From Mycobacterium sp. E787 (lineage in GTDB: Bacteria; Actinomycetota; Actinomycetes; Mycobacteriales; Mycobacteriaceae), in the NCBI RefSeq assembly GCF_001668725.1, contig NZ_LZKL01000095.1, positions 186,001 to 250,000 on the forward strand: a DNA stretch of 64,000 nucleotides. Direction: 5' to 3'. The position numbers were made by a program, and so were the translations under genes. Below, piece by piece: positions 40,366 to 49,009 of the stretch. Position 1 is the first letter of the stretch. Each line of letters opens with the position of its first letter. The notes beneath the pieces were generated by a model. It saw only the letters and a program-made list of their open reading frames with translations. It was not told where the DNA came from and searched no databases.

Positions 40366-41961
40366 ATGAGCACCGACGACGGGCTGAGGGTGACGAAGCG
40401 GCCGATCCGCCGCGCGTTGATCAGCGTGTACGACAAGACCGGGCTGGTCGAGCTGGCCCAGGGACTCACGGCCGCCGGTGTAGAGATCGTCTCGACCGGG
40501 TCGACGGCGAAAACCATTGCGGAAAAAGGAATTCCGGTCACCCGCGTCGAGGAGCTGACCGGCTTCCCGGAGGTGCTCGACGGCAGGGTCAAGACGCTGC
40601 ATCCGCGGGTGCATGCCGGGCTGCTGGCCGATCTGCGCAAGCCCGGGCACGAAGCGGCGCTGCAGGAGCTCGGCATCGCGGCGTTCGAACTGGTTGTCGT
40701 CAACCTGTATCCGTTCAGCGAGACGGTCGACTCGGGCGCCGGCATCGACGAGTGCGTCGAACAGATCGACATCGGCGGACCGTCGATGATCCGGGCCGCC
40801 GCGAAAAACCACCCGAGCGTGGCGGTGGTCACCGACCCGCTCGGCTATGACGGGGTGCTCGCCGCCGTGCGCAACGGCGGGTTCACCCTCGCCGAGCGCA
40901 AACGGCTGGCGTCGCTGGCGTTTCAGCACACCGCGGACTACGACATCGCGGTCGCCGGCTGGATGGAGTCGACGCTGGCCCCCGAGCACCCGCCCACGGC
41001 GTTCCCGCAGTGGTTCGCCGGCAGCTGGCGGCGGTCGGCGATGCTGCGTTACGGCGAGAACCCCCACCAGCAGGCGGCGCTCTACAGCGACCCCGGCGCG
41101 TGGCCCGGCCTGGCACAGGCCGAGCAGCTGCACGGAAAAGAGATGTCCTACAACAACTTCACCGACGCGGACGCGGCCTGGCGGGCCGCCTTCGACCACG
41201 AAGAGATCTGCGTGGCGATCATCAAGCACGCCAACCCCTGCGGTATCGCGATCTCGTCGGTCTCGGTCGCCGACGCGCACCGCAAGGCCCACGAATGCGA
41301 CCCGCTGAGCGCCTTCGGCGGGGTGATCGCCACCAACACCGAAGTCAGCGTCGAGATGGCGGAGTACGTCAGCACCATCTTCACCGAGGTGATCGTCGCG
41401 CCGGCGTACGCGCCGGGCGCCGTGGAGGCGTTGACGCGCAAGAAGAACATCCGCGTGCTGGTGGCCTCCGAGCCGCTGGCCGGCGGCACCGAGCTGCGCC
41501 CGGTCAGTGGCGGGCTCCTGGTCCAACAGCGCGACCAGCTGGACGCGCACGGCGACAACCCGGCGAACTGGACCCTGGCGACCGGATCGCCCGCCGACCC
41601 GAACACCCTGGCCGATCTGGTCTTCGCGTGGCGCGCCTGCCGCGCGGTCAAGTCGAACGCGATCGTGATCGCGGCCGACGGCGCGACCATCGGCGTCGGC
41701 ATGGGTCAGGTGAACCGGGTCGACGCCGCCCGGCTGGCCGTCGAAAGAGGCAATGCCAGGGGCGGTGACCGGGTCCGCGAAGCCGTCGCGGCCTCCGACG
41801 CGTTCTTCCCGTTCCCCGACGGGCTCGAGACGTTGACCGCCGCCGGGGTGAAGGCGGTGGTGCATCCGGGCGGATCGGTGCGCGACGACGAGGTGACCGC
41901 GGCGGCGGCCAACGCGGGCGTAACCGTGTACCTCACCGGCGCCCGCCACTTCGCTCACTGA
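40366..41961 (+). CDS. purH: Bifunctional AICAR formyltransferase/IMP cyclohydrolase
   Basis: 531-residue enzyme for the last two purine steps. The N-terminal MGS-like IMP cyclohydrolase domain runs from ALISVYDKTGLVELAQGL to about residue 200. The C-terminal formyltransferase contains RYGENPHQQAALY and the Lys-His pair in IIKHANPCGIA. The typical C-terminus VHPGGSVRDDEV...TGARHFAH is complete. ATG 40366 directly follows the purN stop. Sequence and size leave little doubt. Confidence 0.98.
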   Translation: MSTDDGLRVTKRPIRRALISVYDKTGLVELAQGLTAAGVEIVSTGSTAKTIAEKGIPVTRVEELTGFPEVLDGRVKTLHPRVHAGLLADLRKPGHEAALQELGIAAFELVVVNLYPFSETVDSGAGIDECVEQIDIGGPSMIRAAAKNHPSVAVVTDPLGYDGVLAAVRNGGFTLAERKRLASLAFQHTADYDIAVAGWMESTLAPEHPPTAFPQWFAGSWRRSAMLRYGENPHQQAALYSDPGAWPGLAQAEQLHGKEMSYNNFTDADAAWRAAFDHEEICVAIIKHANPCGIAISSVSVADAHRKAHECDPLSAFGGVIATNTEVSVEMAEYVSTIFTEVIVAPAYAPGAVEALTRKKNIRVLVASEPLAGGTELRPVSGGLLVQQRDQLDAHGDNPANWTLATGSPADPNTLADLVFAWRACRAVKSNAIVIAADGATIGVGMGQVNRVDAARLAVERGNARGGDRVREAVAASDAFFPFPDGLETLTAAGVKAVVHPGGSVRDDEVTAAAANAGVTVYLTGARHFAH

Positions 41962-42005
41962 TCGCTCGGCGCGTGGGGCGTGCGGGCAGCGCGTAGCGTG
42001 GAGTG

Positions 42006-43388
42006 GTGCAATCACCGAGCAATCTCCCCCGCACCGTCGGCGAACTGCGCGCCACCGGTCACCGCGAACGCGGAGTGAAACAGGAAATCCGGGAAAACCT
42101 GCTGACTGCGCTGGCCGAGGGCGACAACGTCTGGCCCGGGATCCTGGGTTTCGAGGACACCGTGCTCCCTCAGCTGGAGCGGGCGCTGATCGCCGGTCAC
42201 GACTTCGTCCTGCTGGGCGAACGCGGCCAGGGCAAGACCCGGCTGCTGCGCGCGCTGACCGGGCTGCTCGACGAGTGGACCCCCGTGATCGACGGGGCCG
42301 AACTGGGTGAGCACCCGTACACCCCGATCACCCCGGAGTCGATCCGACGGGCGGCCACCCTGGGCGACGACCTGCCGGTGGCGTGGAAGCACCGCAGCGA
42401 GCGCTACACCGAGAAGCTGGCCACGCCCGACACCAGCGTCGCCGACCTGGTCGGTGACATCGACCCGATCAAGGTCGCCGAAGGCCGCAGCCTCGGCGAC
42501 CCGGAGACCATCGCCTACGGGCTGATCCCGCGCGCGCACCGCGGCGTCGTCGCGGTCAACGAGCTGCCCGACCTCGCCGAGCGCATCCAGGTGTCGATGC
42601 TGAACGTGATGGAGGAGCGCGACATCCAGGTCCGCGGTTACACGCTGCGCCTGCCGCTCGACGTGTTGGTGGTGGCCAGCGCCAACCCCGAGGACTACAC
42701 CAACCGCGGCCGCATCATCACGCCGCTCAAGGACCGGTTCGGCGCCGAGATCCGCACCCACTACCCGCTGGAGCTCGAGGACGAGGTGGGCGTGATCGTG
42801 CAGGAGGCCCACCTGAGCGCCCAGGTGCCCGACTACCTCATGCAGGTGATCGCGCGGTTCGCCCGCTACCTGCGGGAGTCCAACTCGATCGATCAGCGGT
42901 CCGGGGTGTCGGCGCGGTTCGCGATCGCGGCCGCCGAGACCGTCGCCGCCGCCGCCCGGCACCGCGGCGCGGTGCTGGGGGAGACGGACCCGGTGGCCCG
43001 GGTGGTCGACCTCGGCACGGTGATCGACGTGCTGCGCGGCAAGCTGGAGTTCGAGTCCGGTGAGGAGGGCCGCGAGCAGGCGGTGCTCGAGCACCTGCTG
43101 CGGCGCGCGACGGCCGACACGGCATCGCGCGTGCTCGGGGGCATCGACGTCGGCTCGCTGGTCTCCGCGGTCGAACGAGGGTCGGCGGTGACCACCGGCG
43201 AGCGGGTGTCGGCCAAGGACGTGCTGGCCGCGGTGGGGGAGCTGCCGGTCGTCGACCGGATCGCGATCAAGCTCAACGCCCAATCCGTGGGCGAGCGCGC
43301 CGCGGCGCTGGAACTGGCGCTCGAGGCGTTGTACCTGGCCAAGCGGATCGATAAGGTGTCCGGGGAGGGCCAAACCGTCTATGGCTAA
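42006..43388 (+). CDS. MoxR-type AAA+ ATPase (Rv0958-like)
   Basis: 460-residue AAA+ protein related to magnesium-chelatase subunit ChlI and MoxR. Walker A GERGQGKT (about residue 72), a Walker B-like VAVNELPDL and sensor VVVASANPEDYTNRGR are visible. Mycobacteria make no chlorophyll, so it is better seen as a MoxR-VWA chaperone-like system that remodels or activates a client protein. GTG 42006 aligns with my memory of the H37Rv N-terminus; GTG 42003 is one codon earlier. Its last eight bases overlap the VWA gene, a sign of a stoichiometric pair. Confidence 0.88.
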   Translation: MQSPSNLPRTVGELRATGHRERGVKQEIRENLLTALAEGDNVWPGILGFEDTVLPQLERALIAGHDFVLLGERGQGKTRLLRALTGLLDEWTPVIDGAELGEHPYTPITPESIRRAATLGDDLPVAWKHRSERYTEKLATPDTSVADLVGDIDPIKVAEGRSLGDPETIAYGLIPRAHRGVVAVNELPDLAERIQVSMLNVMEERDIQVRGYTLRLPLDVLVVASANPEDYTNRGRIITPLKDRFGAEIRTHYPLELEDEVGVIVQEAHLSAQVPDYLMQVIARFARYLRESNSIDQRSGVSARFAIAAAETVAAAARHRGAVLGETDPVARVVDLGTVIDVLRGKLEFESGEEGREQAVLEHLLRRATADTASRVLGGIDVGSLVSAVERGSAVTTGERVSAKDVLAAVGELPVVDRIAIKLNAQSVGERAAALELALEALYLAKRIDKVSGEGQTVYG

Positions 43389-45375
43389 GCCTTTTTCGAA
43401 AGGCCACTCCTCGCGATACTCGGCCTACACCGGGGGACCCGATCCGCTGGCCCCCCCGGTGGATCTGCGCGAGGCGCTCGAACAGATCGGTCAGGACGTG
43501 ATGGCCGGCACCTCGCCGCGGCGCGCGCTGTCGGAGTTGCTGCGCCGCGGCACCAAGAACATGCCCGGGGCCGACCGGCTGGCCGCCGAGGCGAATCGCC
43601 GGCGACGGGACTTGTTGCGCCGCAACAACTTGGACGGCACCCTGCAGGAGATCAAGAAGCTGCTCGACGAGGCCGTGCTGGCCGAGCGCAAGGAGCTGGC
43701 CCGCGCGCTCGACGACGACGCCCGCTTCGGCGAGTTGCAGCTCGACGCGCTGCCGGCGTCGCCGGCCAAGGCCGTGCAGGAGCTGTCCGATTACAACTGG
43801 CGCAGCGGCGAGGCGCGCGAAAAGTACGAGCAGATCAAGGATCTGCTCGGCCGCGAGATGCTCGACCAGCGCTTCGCCGGAATGAAGCAGGCGCTGGAGG
43901 GCGCCACCGAGGCGGATCGCCAGCGGGTCAACGAGATGCTGGACGACCTCAACGAGCTGCTGGACAAGCACGCGCGCGGGCAGGACTCGCAACAGGACTT
44001 CGAAGAATTCATGGACAAGCACGGCGAGTTCTTCCCGGAGAACCCGCGCAATGTGGAGGAGCTGCTGGACTCGCTGGCCAAACGCGCCGCCGCGGCGCAA
44101 CGCTTCCGCAACAGCCTGAGCCCCGATCAGCGCGCCGAGCTGGATGCATTGGCGCAGCAGGCATTTGGATCGCAGGCATTGATGGAGGCGTTGGGGCGGC
44201 TCGACGCCCACCTGCAGGCCGCGCGGCCGGGCGAGGACTGGACGGGGTCCGAACAGTTCTCCGGCGACAACCCGTTCGGCATGGGCGAAGGCACCCAGGC
44301 CATCTCCGACATCGCCGAGCTCGAGCAACTGGCCGAGCAGCTGTCGCAGAGCTACCCCGGCGCCACCATGGACGACGTCGACCTCGACGCGCTGGCCCGC
44401 CAACTCGGCGACCAGGCGGCCATCGACGCCCGGACCCTCGCCGAACTGGAGCGCGCGCTGGTCAATCAGGGTTTCCTGGATCGCGGTTCCGACGGCCAGT
44501 GGCGGCTTTCCCCGAAGGCGATGCGCAGGCTCGGCGAGACGGCGTTACGCGATGTGGTGCAACAGCTTTCCGGGCGCCGCGGCGAGCGCGATCATCGGCG
44601 CGCGGGTGCGGCCGGCGAGTTGACCGGCGCGACCCGGCCCTGGCAATTCGGTGACACCGAGCCGTGGAACATCTCCCGCACGCTGACCAACGCGGTGCTG
44701 CGGCAGGCCGGGACGACGACGCTCGACGGCCGGGCGGGCCCGATCCGGATCAGCGTCGACGACGTCGAGATCTCCGAGACCGAGACGCGCACGCAGGCGG
44801 CGGTGGCGCTGCTGGTGGACACCTCGTTCTCGATGGTGATGGAGAACCGCTGGCTGCCGATGAAGCAGACGGCGCTGGCCCTCAATCACCTGGTGTGCAC
44901 GCGGTTCCGCTCGGATGCGTTGCAGATCATCGCGTTTGGCCGCTACGCGAGGACGGTGACGGCCGCCGAGCTCACCGGTCTCGAGGGTGTCTACGAGCAG
45001 GGCACCAACCTGCATCACGCGCTGGCCCTCGCGGGCCGCCACCTGCGCCGGCATCCCAACGCGCAGCCCGTCGTGCTGGTGGTGACCGACGGCGAGCCGA
45101 CCGCCCACCTGGAGGATTTCGACGGGGACGGCTCCGCAGTGTTTTTCGACTACCCGCCGCACCCGCGGACCATCGCGCACACCGTTCGCGGATTCGACGA
45201 CATGGCAAGGCTCGGCGCGCAGGTGACGATCTTCCGGCTGGGCAACGATCCCGGCCTGGCCCGGTTCATCGACCAGGTGGCCCGGCGCGTCGAGGGGCGT
45301 GTGGTGGTACCCGATGTCGACGGCCTGGGCGCCGCGGTGGTGGGCGACTATCTGCGGTCTCGGCGGCGACGTTAG
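43381..45375 (+). CDS. VWA-domain partner of the MoxR ATPase (Rv0959-like)
   Basis: 664-residue protein. The N-terminal 400 residues are mainly charged helices with coiled-coil character (ADRLAAEANRRRRDLLRRNNLDGTL in style). The C-terminal von Willebrand A domain has the MIDAS motif DTSFS in LLVDTSFSMVMENRW, and VTDGEPTAHL. Such VWA proteins pair with MoxR ATPases for metal-dependent maturation or chaperone work. The client is unknown. ATG 43381 lies inside the ATPase gene end. Counterpart of Rv0959, length close to it. Confidence 0.85.
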   Translation: MAKPFSKGHSSRYSAYTGGPDPLAPPVDLREALEQIGQDVMAGTSPRRALSELLRRGTKNMPGADRLAAEANRRRRDLLRRNNLDGTLQEIKKLLDEAVLAERKELARALDDDARFGELQLDALPASPAKAVQELSDYNWRSGEAREKYEQIKDLLGREMLDQRFAGMKQALEGATEADRQRVNEMLDDLNELLDKHARGQDSQQDFEEFMDKHGEFFPENPRNVEELLDSLAKRAAAAQRFRNSLSPDQRAELDALAQQAFGSQALMEALGRLDAHLQAARPGEDWTGSEQFSGDNPFGMGEGTQAISDIAELEQLAEQLSQSYPGATMDDVDLDALARQLGDQAAIDARTLAELERALVNQGFLDRGSDGQWRLSPKAMRRLGETALRDVVQQLSGRRGERDHRRAGAAGELTGATRPWQFGDTEPWNISRTLTNAVLRQAGTTTLDGRAGPIRISVDDVEISETETRTQAAVALLVDTSFSMVMENRWLPMKQTALALNHLVCTRFRSDALQIIAFGRYARTVTAAELTGLEGVYEQGTNLHHALALAGRHLRRHPNAQPVVLVVTDGEPTAHLEDFDGDGSAVFFDYPPHPRTIAHTVRGFDDMARLGAQVTIFRLGNDPGLARFIDQVARRVEGRVVVPDVDGLGAAVVGDYLRSRRRR

Positions 45376-45444
45376 CCGGCGGTAAACCCTCAGTGGAATA
45401 GATACTTCCCCGGCCGGGTAGTCGGGCGAAGAAGGAGGAGACGC

Positions 45445-46293
45445 ATGAGCAAGGTTCCAACGATCGAACTCAACGATGGAGTGAGCATCCCGCAGCTTGG
45501 TTTCGGCGTGTTCCAGATCAAGCCCCACGAGACCGCGGCGGCCGTCAAGCGCGCCCTCGACATCGGATACCGGCACATCGACACCGCCCAGATGTACGGC
45601 AACGAGAAGGAGGTCGCCGAGGGCATCCGCGACGCCGGGCTCGACCGCGCCGAGGTGTTCGTTACCAGCAAGCTGAACAACGGCTTTCACAAGCCGGACG
45701 ATGCGCGCCGCGCGTTCGACAAGACGCTGGAGGCGCTGAATTCCGACTACGTCGACCTGTTCCTCATCCACTGGCCGTTGCCGACGCTCTATGACGGCGA
45801 CTTCGTCTCCACGTGGAAGGTGCTCGAAGAATTCGCCAAGGGCGGTCGCGCCCGCAGCATCGGTGTGTCGAACTTCCAGACCGCACACCTGGATCGGCTG
45901 GCCGCGGAAACCACCACCGTCCCGTCGGTCAACCAGATCGAGGTGCACCCGTACTTCGGCAACGAGGAGGTCCGCGCGTACGGCCGCGAGCACGGCATCG
46001 TCACCGAGGCGTGGTCGCCGATCGCCCAGGGCAAGGTGCTCGGCGACCCGGTGATCAACCGTATCGCCGACGCGAGCGGCAAGTCACCGGCGCAGGTGGT
46101 GCTGCGCTGGCACATCCAGCGCGGCGACGTCGTCTTCCCCAAATCGGTGACGCCGGAACGGATCCAGGCCAACTTCGAGCTGTTCGACTTCGAGCTGGGG
46201 GAGTCCGACATGGACGCGATCTCGGCGCTGGACAAGGGCGAGGCGGGCAGGCGCGGCCCCAACCCCGACCAGTTCGACTACATCCCGGGCTAG
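45445..46293 (+). CDS. Aldo/keto reductase
   Basis: 282-residue NADPH-dependent AKR, similar in type to mycobacterial Rv2971. The catalytic tetrad is visible: Asp in HIDTAQMYGNE with Tyr, Lys in VTSKLNN and His in LIHWPLP. Cofactor-binding motifs are SIGVSNFQ, SPIAQGK and PKSVTPERI. AAGGAGGAG at 45432-45440 is an excellent ribosome site for ATG 45445. It probably reduces reactive aldehydes or ketones; the substrate is not determinable. It replaces the Rv0960-Rv0965 stretch present in H37Rv. Confidence 0.92.
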   Translation: MSKVPTIELNDGVSIPQLGFGVFQIKPHETAAAVKRALDIGYRHIDTAQMYGNEKEVAEGIRDAGLDRAEVFVTSKLNNGFHKPDDARRAFDKTLEALNSDYVDLFLIHWPLPTLYDGDFVSTWKVLEEFAKGGRARSIGVSNFQTAHLDRLAAETTTVPSVNQIEVHPYFGNEEVRAYGREHGIVTEAWSPIAQGKVLGDPVINRIADASGKSPAQVVLRWHIQRGDVVFPKSVTPERIQANFELFDFELGESDMDAISALDKGEAGRRGPNPDQFDYIPG

Positions 46294-46327
46294 GAACCCC
46301 TGCGGCGCAACGAATCCCGGGGCGGGC

Positions 46328-46939
46328 TTACCCGCGGGGGCGGCGGGCCTTGCGCTTGATGCCGACACCGCCCCACAGCGAGAAGCCGTGAATGTTGACC
46401 TTCGGCGCGCCGGGCGTCCCCTGGCCGAGCACGGTGTGGTCGAAGCCACCCATCACGCCGTGCCCGTGGATCTCGACGTTGACTTCGGGTGGCAGCAGGA
46501 TGTTCTGCGCGCCCATGATCGAGATGGCGTGGATGTCCACCTCGGTGGAGGTGAAGTCGGCGTAGCGCAAGTCCACCACCCCGGTGCCCCAGAAGGTGAA
46601 GGTGGTCAGCTTCTTGGGGACGTTCCACCGGCCGCGGCGCTCGAAATTGCTCATCAACGCCAACAGCAACATCGACGGGGCGGGATTGGGTTTGCCGCCC
46701 CTGCGCGGGCTCAGCATGGCACCGGGTAGGTCGGCCCTGAGCTGGTCGAGCTCTTCGTACGTGGTGGCGGCGTAAGCCTTCGTCAGGCGGTCCTCGTAGT
46801 CCTTCAGCTGCAGCCGGCCCTGCTCTGCGGCGTATGCGAGCAACTGCGCGACCTGGATGCGATCCGTATCGGCCGCGCGGGACGATTCGTCGCGCGTGTC
46901 CTGGGAGTCGCGGGTGCCGCGCTGCGCCGAGTTGCTCAT
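46328..46939 (-). CDS. DUF1707 protein with LiaF-like C-terminal domain (Rv0966c-like)
   Basis: 203-residue protein. DUF1707 (SHOCT-like, DTDRIQVAQLLAYAAEQGRLQLKDYEDRLTKAYAATT in type) occupies about residues 25-70. The C-terminal half (GVVDLRYADFTSTEVDIHAISIMGAQNILLPP) is a beta-helix-like repeat resembling the cell-wall-active antibiotic response (LiaF/DUF2154) domain. ATG 46939 or the adjacent ATG 46942 is likely, as a longer frame has no ribosome site. It lies downstream of echA7 in the same direction. Function unknown; envelope sensing is an inference from LiaF relatives. Confidence 0.8.
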   Translation of the reverse strand: MSNSAQRGTRDSQDTRDESSRAADTDRIQVAQLLAYAAEQGRLQLKDYEDRLTKAYAATTYEELDQLRADLPGAMLSPRRGGKPNPAPSMLLLALMSNFERRGRWNVPKKLTTFTFWGTGVVDLRYADFTSTEVDIHAISIMGAQNILLPPEVNVEIHGHGVMGGFDHTVLGQGTPGAPKVNIHGFSLWGGVGIKRKARRPRG

Positions 46940-47013
46940 CATCCACGAGCGTACGACGTAGAAGTTTTGCTGCAAGAGGGTTGGCTAAACTGCAACGTTG
47001 TTGCCCAGGTCGG

Positions 47014-47028
47014 GCCCCGCTCAGGGGC
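47014..47028 (-). terminator. Small GC hairpin after echA7
   Basis: GCCCC and GGGGC enclose a five-base loop, 24 bases after the echA7 stop. There is no U-tract and the stem is short, so this is a weak candidate terminator for the six-gene operon. Confidence 0.25.
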
Positions 47029-47051
47029 GTCTCCGCCGCTCGCGCGGCCCG

Positions 47052-47834
47052 TCAGACGTCCGCCCAACCGGGCCGGCGTTTCTGCAGGAACGCCAGCATG
47101 CCCTCGCGGGCCTCGTCCGACACGAACAGCCGCGCCGACTGCTCGGTGAGCCGTTCGGCGTCGCGGTCGAACCCCTCCAGCACGGCGGCGGTGGTCAGCG
47201 CCTTCGACGCCGCGAGCCCCTGCGGCGAACCGCGGCTCACGTCGGCCACCAACTTCTGCACCGCGGCGTCGACGTCGTCGGCCGCCATCGTGACGAGCCC
47301 GATCTCCGCGGCCGTCGCCGCGCCGAAGGTCTCGCCGGTGAGGTAGTAGCGCGCCGCGGCCCGCGCCGACATCTTCGGCAGCAGCGTCAGCGAGATGATC
47401 GACGGCGCGACGCCGATCCGGGCCTCGGTGAGCGCGAAGGTGCTGCCCGGGCCGGCGACCGCGATGTCGCACGCGCCGACCAACCCGAACCCGCCGGCCC
47501 GGACGTGCCCGTCGACCGCGGCGATCACCGGCAGCGGCGAGGAGACGATCGCGCGCAACAGCGCGGTCATCTCCCGGGCGCGGGCCACCGCCATGTCGTG
47601 TGCGTCGCCGGCGCCCGCTTCAGAAAGGTCCGCCCCGGCGCAGAAGGTGTTGCCGGTGTGCCCGAGCACCACCGCGCGCACTCTCGGGTCCGAGGCGGCA
47701 CTGCGCAAGCCCCCGTGCAGCTGCTCGACGAGCGCGGTGGAAAGCGCGTTGCGGTTGTGCGGCGAATTGAGCGTCAGCCGCGCGGCCGGGCCGCCGGTCT
47801 CGGCCGGGCCGGCGTATTCGACGAGCGTGTCCAT
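47052..47834 (-). CDS. echA7: Enoyl-CoA hydratase EchA7
   Basis: 260-residue crotonase (Rv0971c counterpart), last gene of the minus-strand operon. The oxyanion-hole regions are GNTFCAGADLSEAG and AAVDGHVRAGGFGLVGACDIAVA, and the position near residue 137 carries Glu in FALTEARIGV. In the pathway inferred for this operon it would hydrate an unsaturated carboxylated acyl-CoA, as AtuE or LiuC do. ATG 47834 overlaps the fadE12 stop by one base (ATGA type), so translation is coupled. Confidence 0.9.
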   Translation of the reverse strand: MDTLVEYAGPAETGGPAARLTLNSPHNRNALSTALVEQLHGGLRSAASDPRVRAVVLGHTGNTFCAGADLSEAGAGDAHDMAVARAREMTALLRAIVSSPLPVIAAVDGHVRAGGFGLVGACDIAVAGPGSTFALTEARIGVAPSIISLTLLPKMSARAAARYYLTGETFGAATAAEIGLVTMAADDVDAAVQKLVADVSRGSPQGLAASKALTTAAVLEGFDRDAERLTEQSARLFVSDEAREGMLAFLQKRRPGWADV

Positions 47835-49009
47835 CAGTACGACCGGGGCAGGCCCAGCGATGTCTGCGCCACGAAGTTGAGCACCATCTCCCGACTGATC
47901 GGGGCGATCCGCCCGAGCCGGGCCGAGGCGAGCATGGCGGCCACGCCGTACTCCTTGGTCAGCCCGTTGCCGCCCATCGACTGCACGGCCTGGTCGACCG
48001 AGCGGGTGGCCGCCTCGGCGGCGGCGTACTTGGCCATGTTGGCGGCCTCGGCCGCGCCGGCGTCGTCACCGCTGTCGTAGAGCGCGGCGGCCTTCTGCAT
48101 CATCAGCTTGGCGAGTTCGACCTCAATGTGGCACTGCGCCAACGGATGTGACAGGCCCTGATGCGCACCGATGGGGGTGGACCACACCTGGCGGGTCTTG
48201 ACGTAGTCGACGGCCTTGCGCAGCGCGAAGCGGCCCATGCCCACCGAGCTGGCCGCTCCCATGATGCGCTCGGGATTCAGGCCCGCGAAAAGCTGTGCGA
48301 TGGCGGCGTCTTGGGCCCCCACCAGCGCATCGCCGGGCAGCCGAACGTCGTCCAGGAAGACCTGGAACTGCCGCTCGGGGCTGATCAGCTCCATCTCGAT
48401 CGGGGTGTAGGTGAAGCCCGGCGCGTCGGTGGGCACCACGAACAGCGCCGGGCGGAGAGATTCGGACTTGGCCCCTCCCTCTTTGAAGGCGCGCGCCACC
48501 ACCAGTGCCGCCTGCGCCTGGTCGATGCCGGAGATGTAGACCTTCTGCCCCTTGAGGATCCAGTCGCCGCCGTCGCGGCGGGCGGTGGTGGTGATCTTGT
48601 GCGAGTTCGAGCCGGCGTCCGGCTCGGTGATCGCGAACGCCATCGTCAGCGAGCCGTCGGCGATGCCGGGAATCCACCGCTTCTTCTGTTCCTCGGTGCC
48701 GAACTTGCTGATGATGGTGCCGTTGATGGCGGGGGACACCACCATGAGCAGCAGCGCGCTGCCCGCGGCCGCCATTTCCTCCATCACCAGCGACAGCTCG
48801 TACATGCCGGCGCCGCCGCCGCCGTATTCCTCGGGCAGGTTCACCCCGAGGAAGCCGAGCTTGCCCGCCTCCGACCACAATTCGGTGGTGTGTTCGTGCG
48901 CGCGGGCCTTCTCGAGGTAGTACTCGCTGCCGTAGTTGGCCGCCCACTCGGACACCGCCTTGCGCAGCGCCCTGCGCTCCTCGTTCTCGATGAAGCTGCT
49001 GTCGGTCAC
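47834..49009 (-). CDS. fadE12: Acyl-CoA dehydrogenase FadE12
   Basis: 391-residue FAD enzyme (Rv0972c counterpart). Typical motifs: YELSLVMEEMAAAGSALLLM, FAITEPDAGSNSHKITTTA, and near the C-terminus QSMGGNGLTKEYGVAAMLASARLG. The position of the catalytic base in C-terminal FadE helices carries Glu in TKEYGV. GTG 49009 overlaps the accA2 stop (GTGA). Second acyl-CoA dehydrogenase of the operon with fadE13, so two oxidation steps are likely in the pathway. Substrate chain is unknown. Confidence 0.92.
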   Translation of the reverse strand: MTDSSFIENEERRALRKAVSEWAANYGSEYYLEKARAHEHTTELWSEAGKLGFLGVNLPEEYGGGGAGMYELSLVMEEMAAAGSALLLMVVSPAINGTIISKFGTEEQKKRWIPGIADGSLTMAFAITEPDAGSNSHKITTTARRDGGDWILKGQKVYISGIDQAQAALVVARAFKEGGAKSESLRPALFVVPTDAPGFTYTPIEMELISPERQFQVFLDDVRLPGDALVGAQDAAIAQLFAGLNPERIMGAASSVGMGRFALRKAVDYVKTRQVWSTPIGAHQGLSHPLAQCHIEVELAKLMMQKAAALYDSGDDAGAAEAANMAKYAAAEAATRSVDQAVQSMGGNGLTKEYGVAAMLASARLGRIAPISREMVLNFVAQTSLGLPRSY

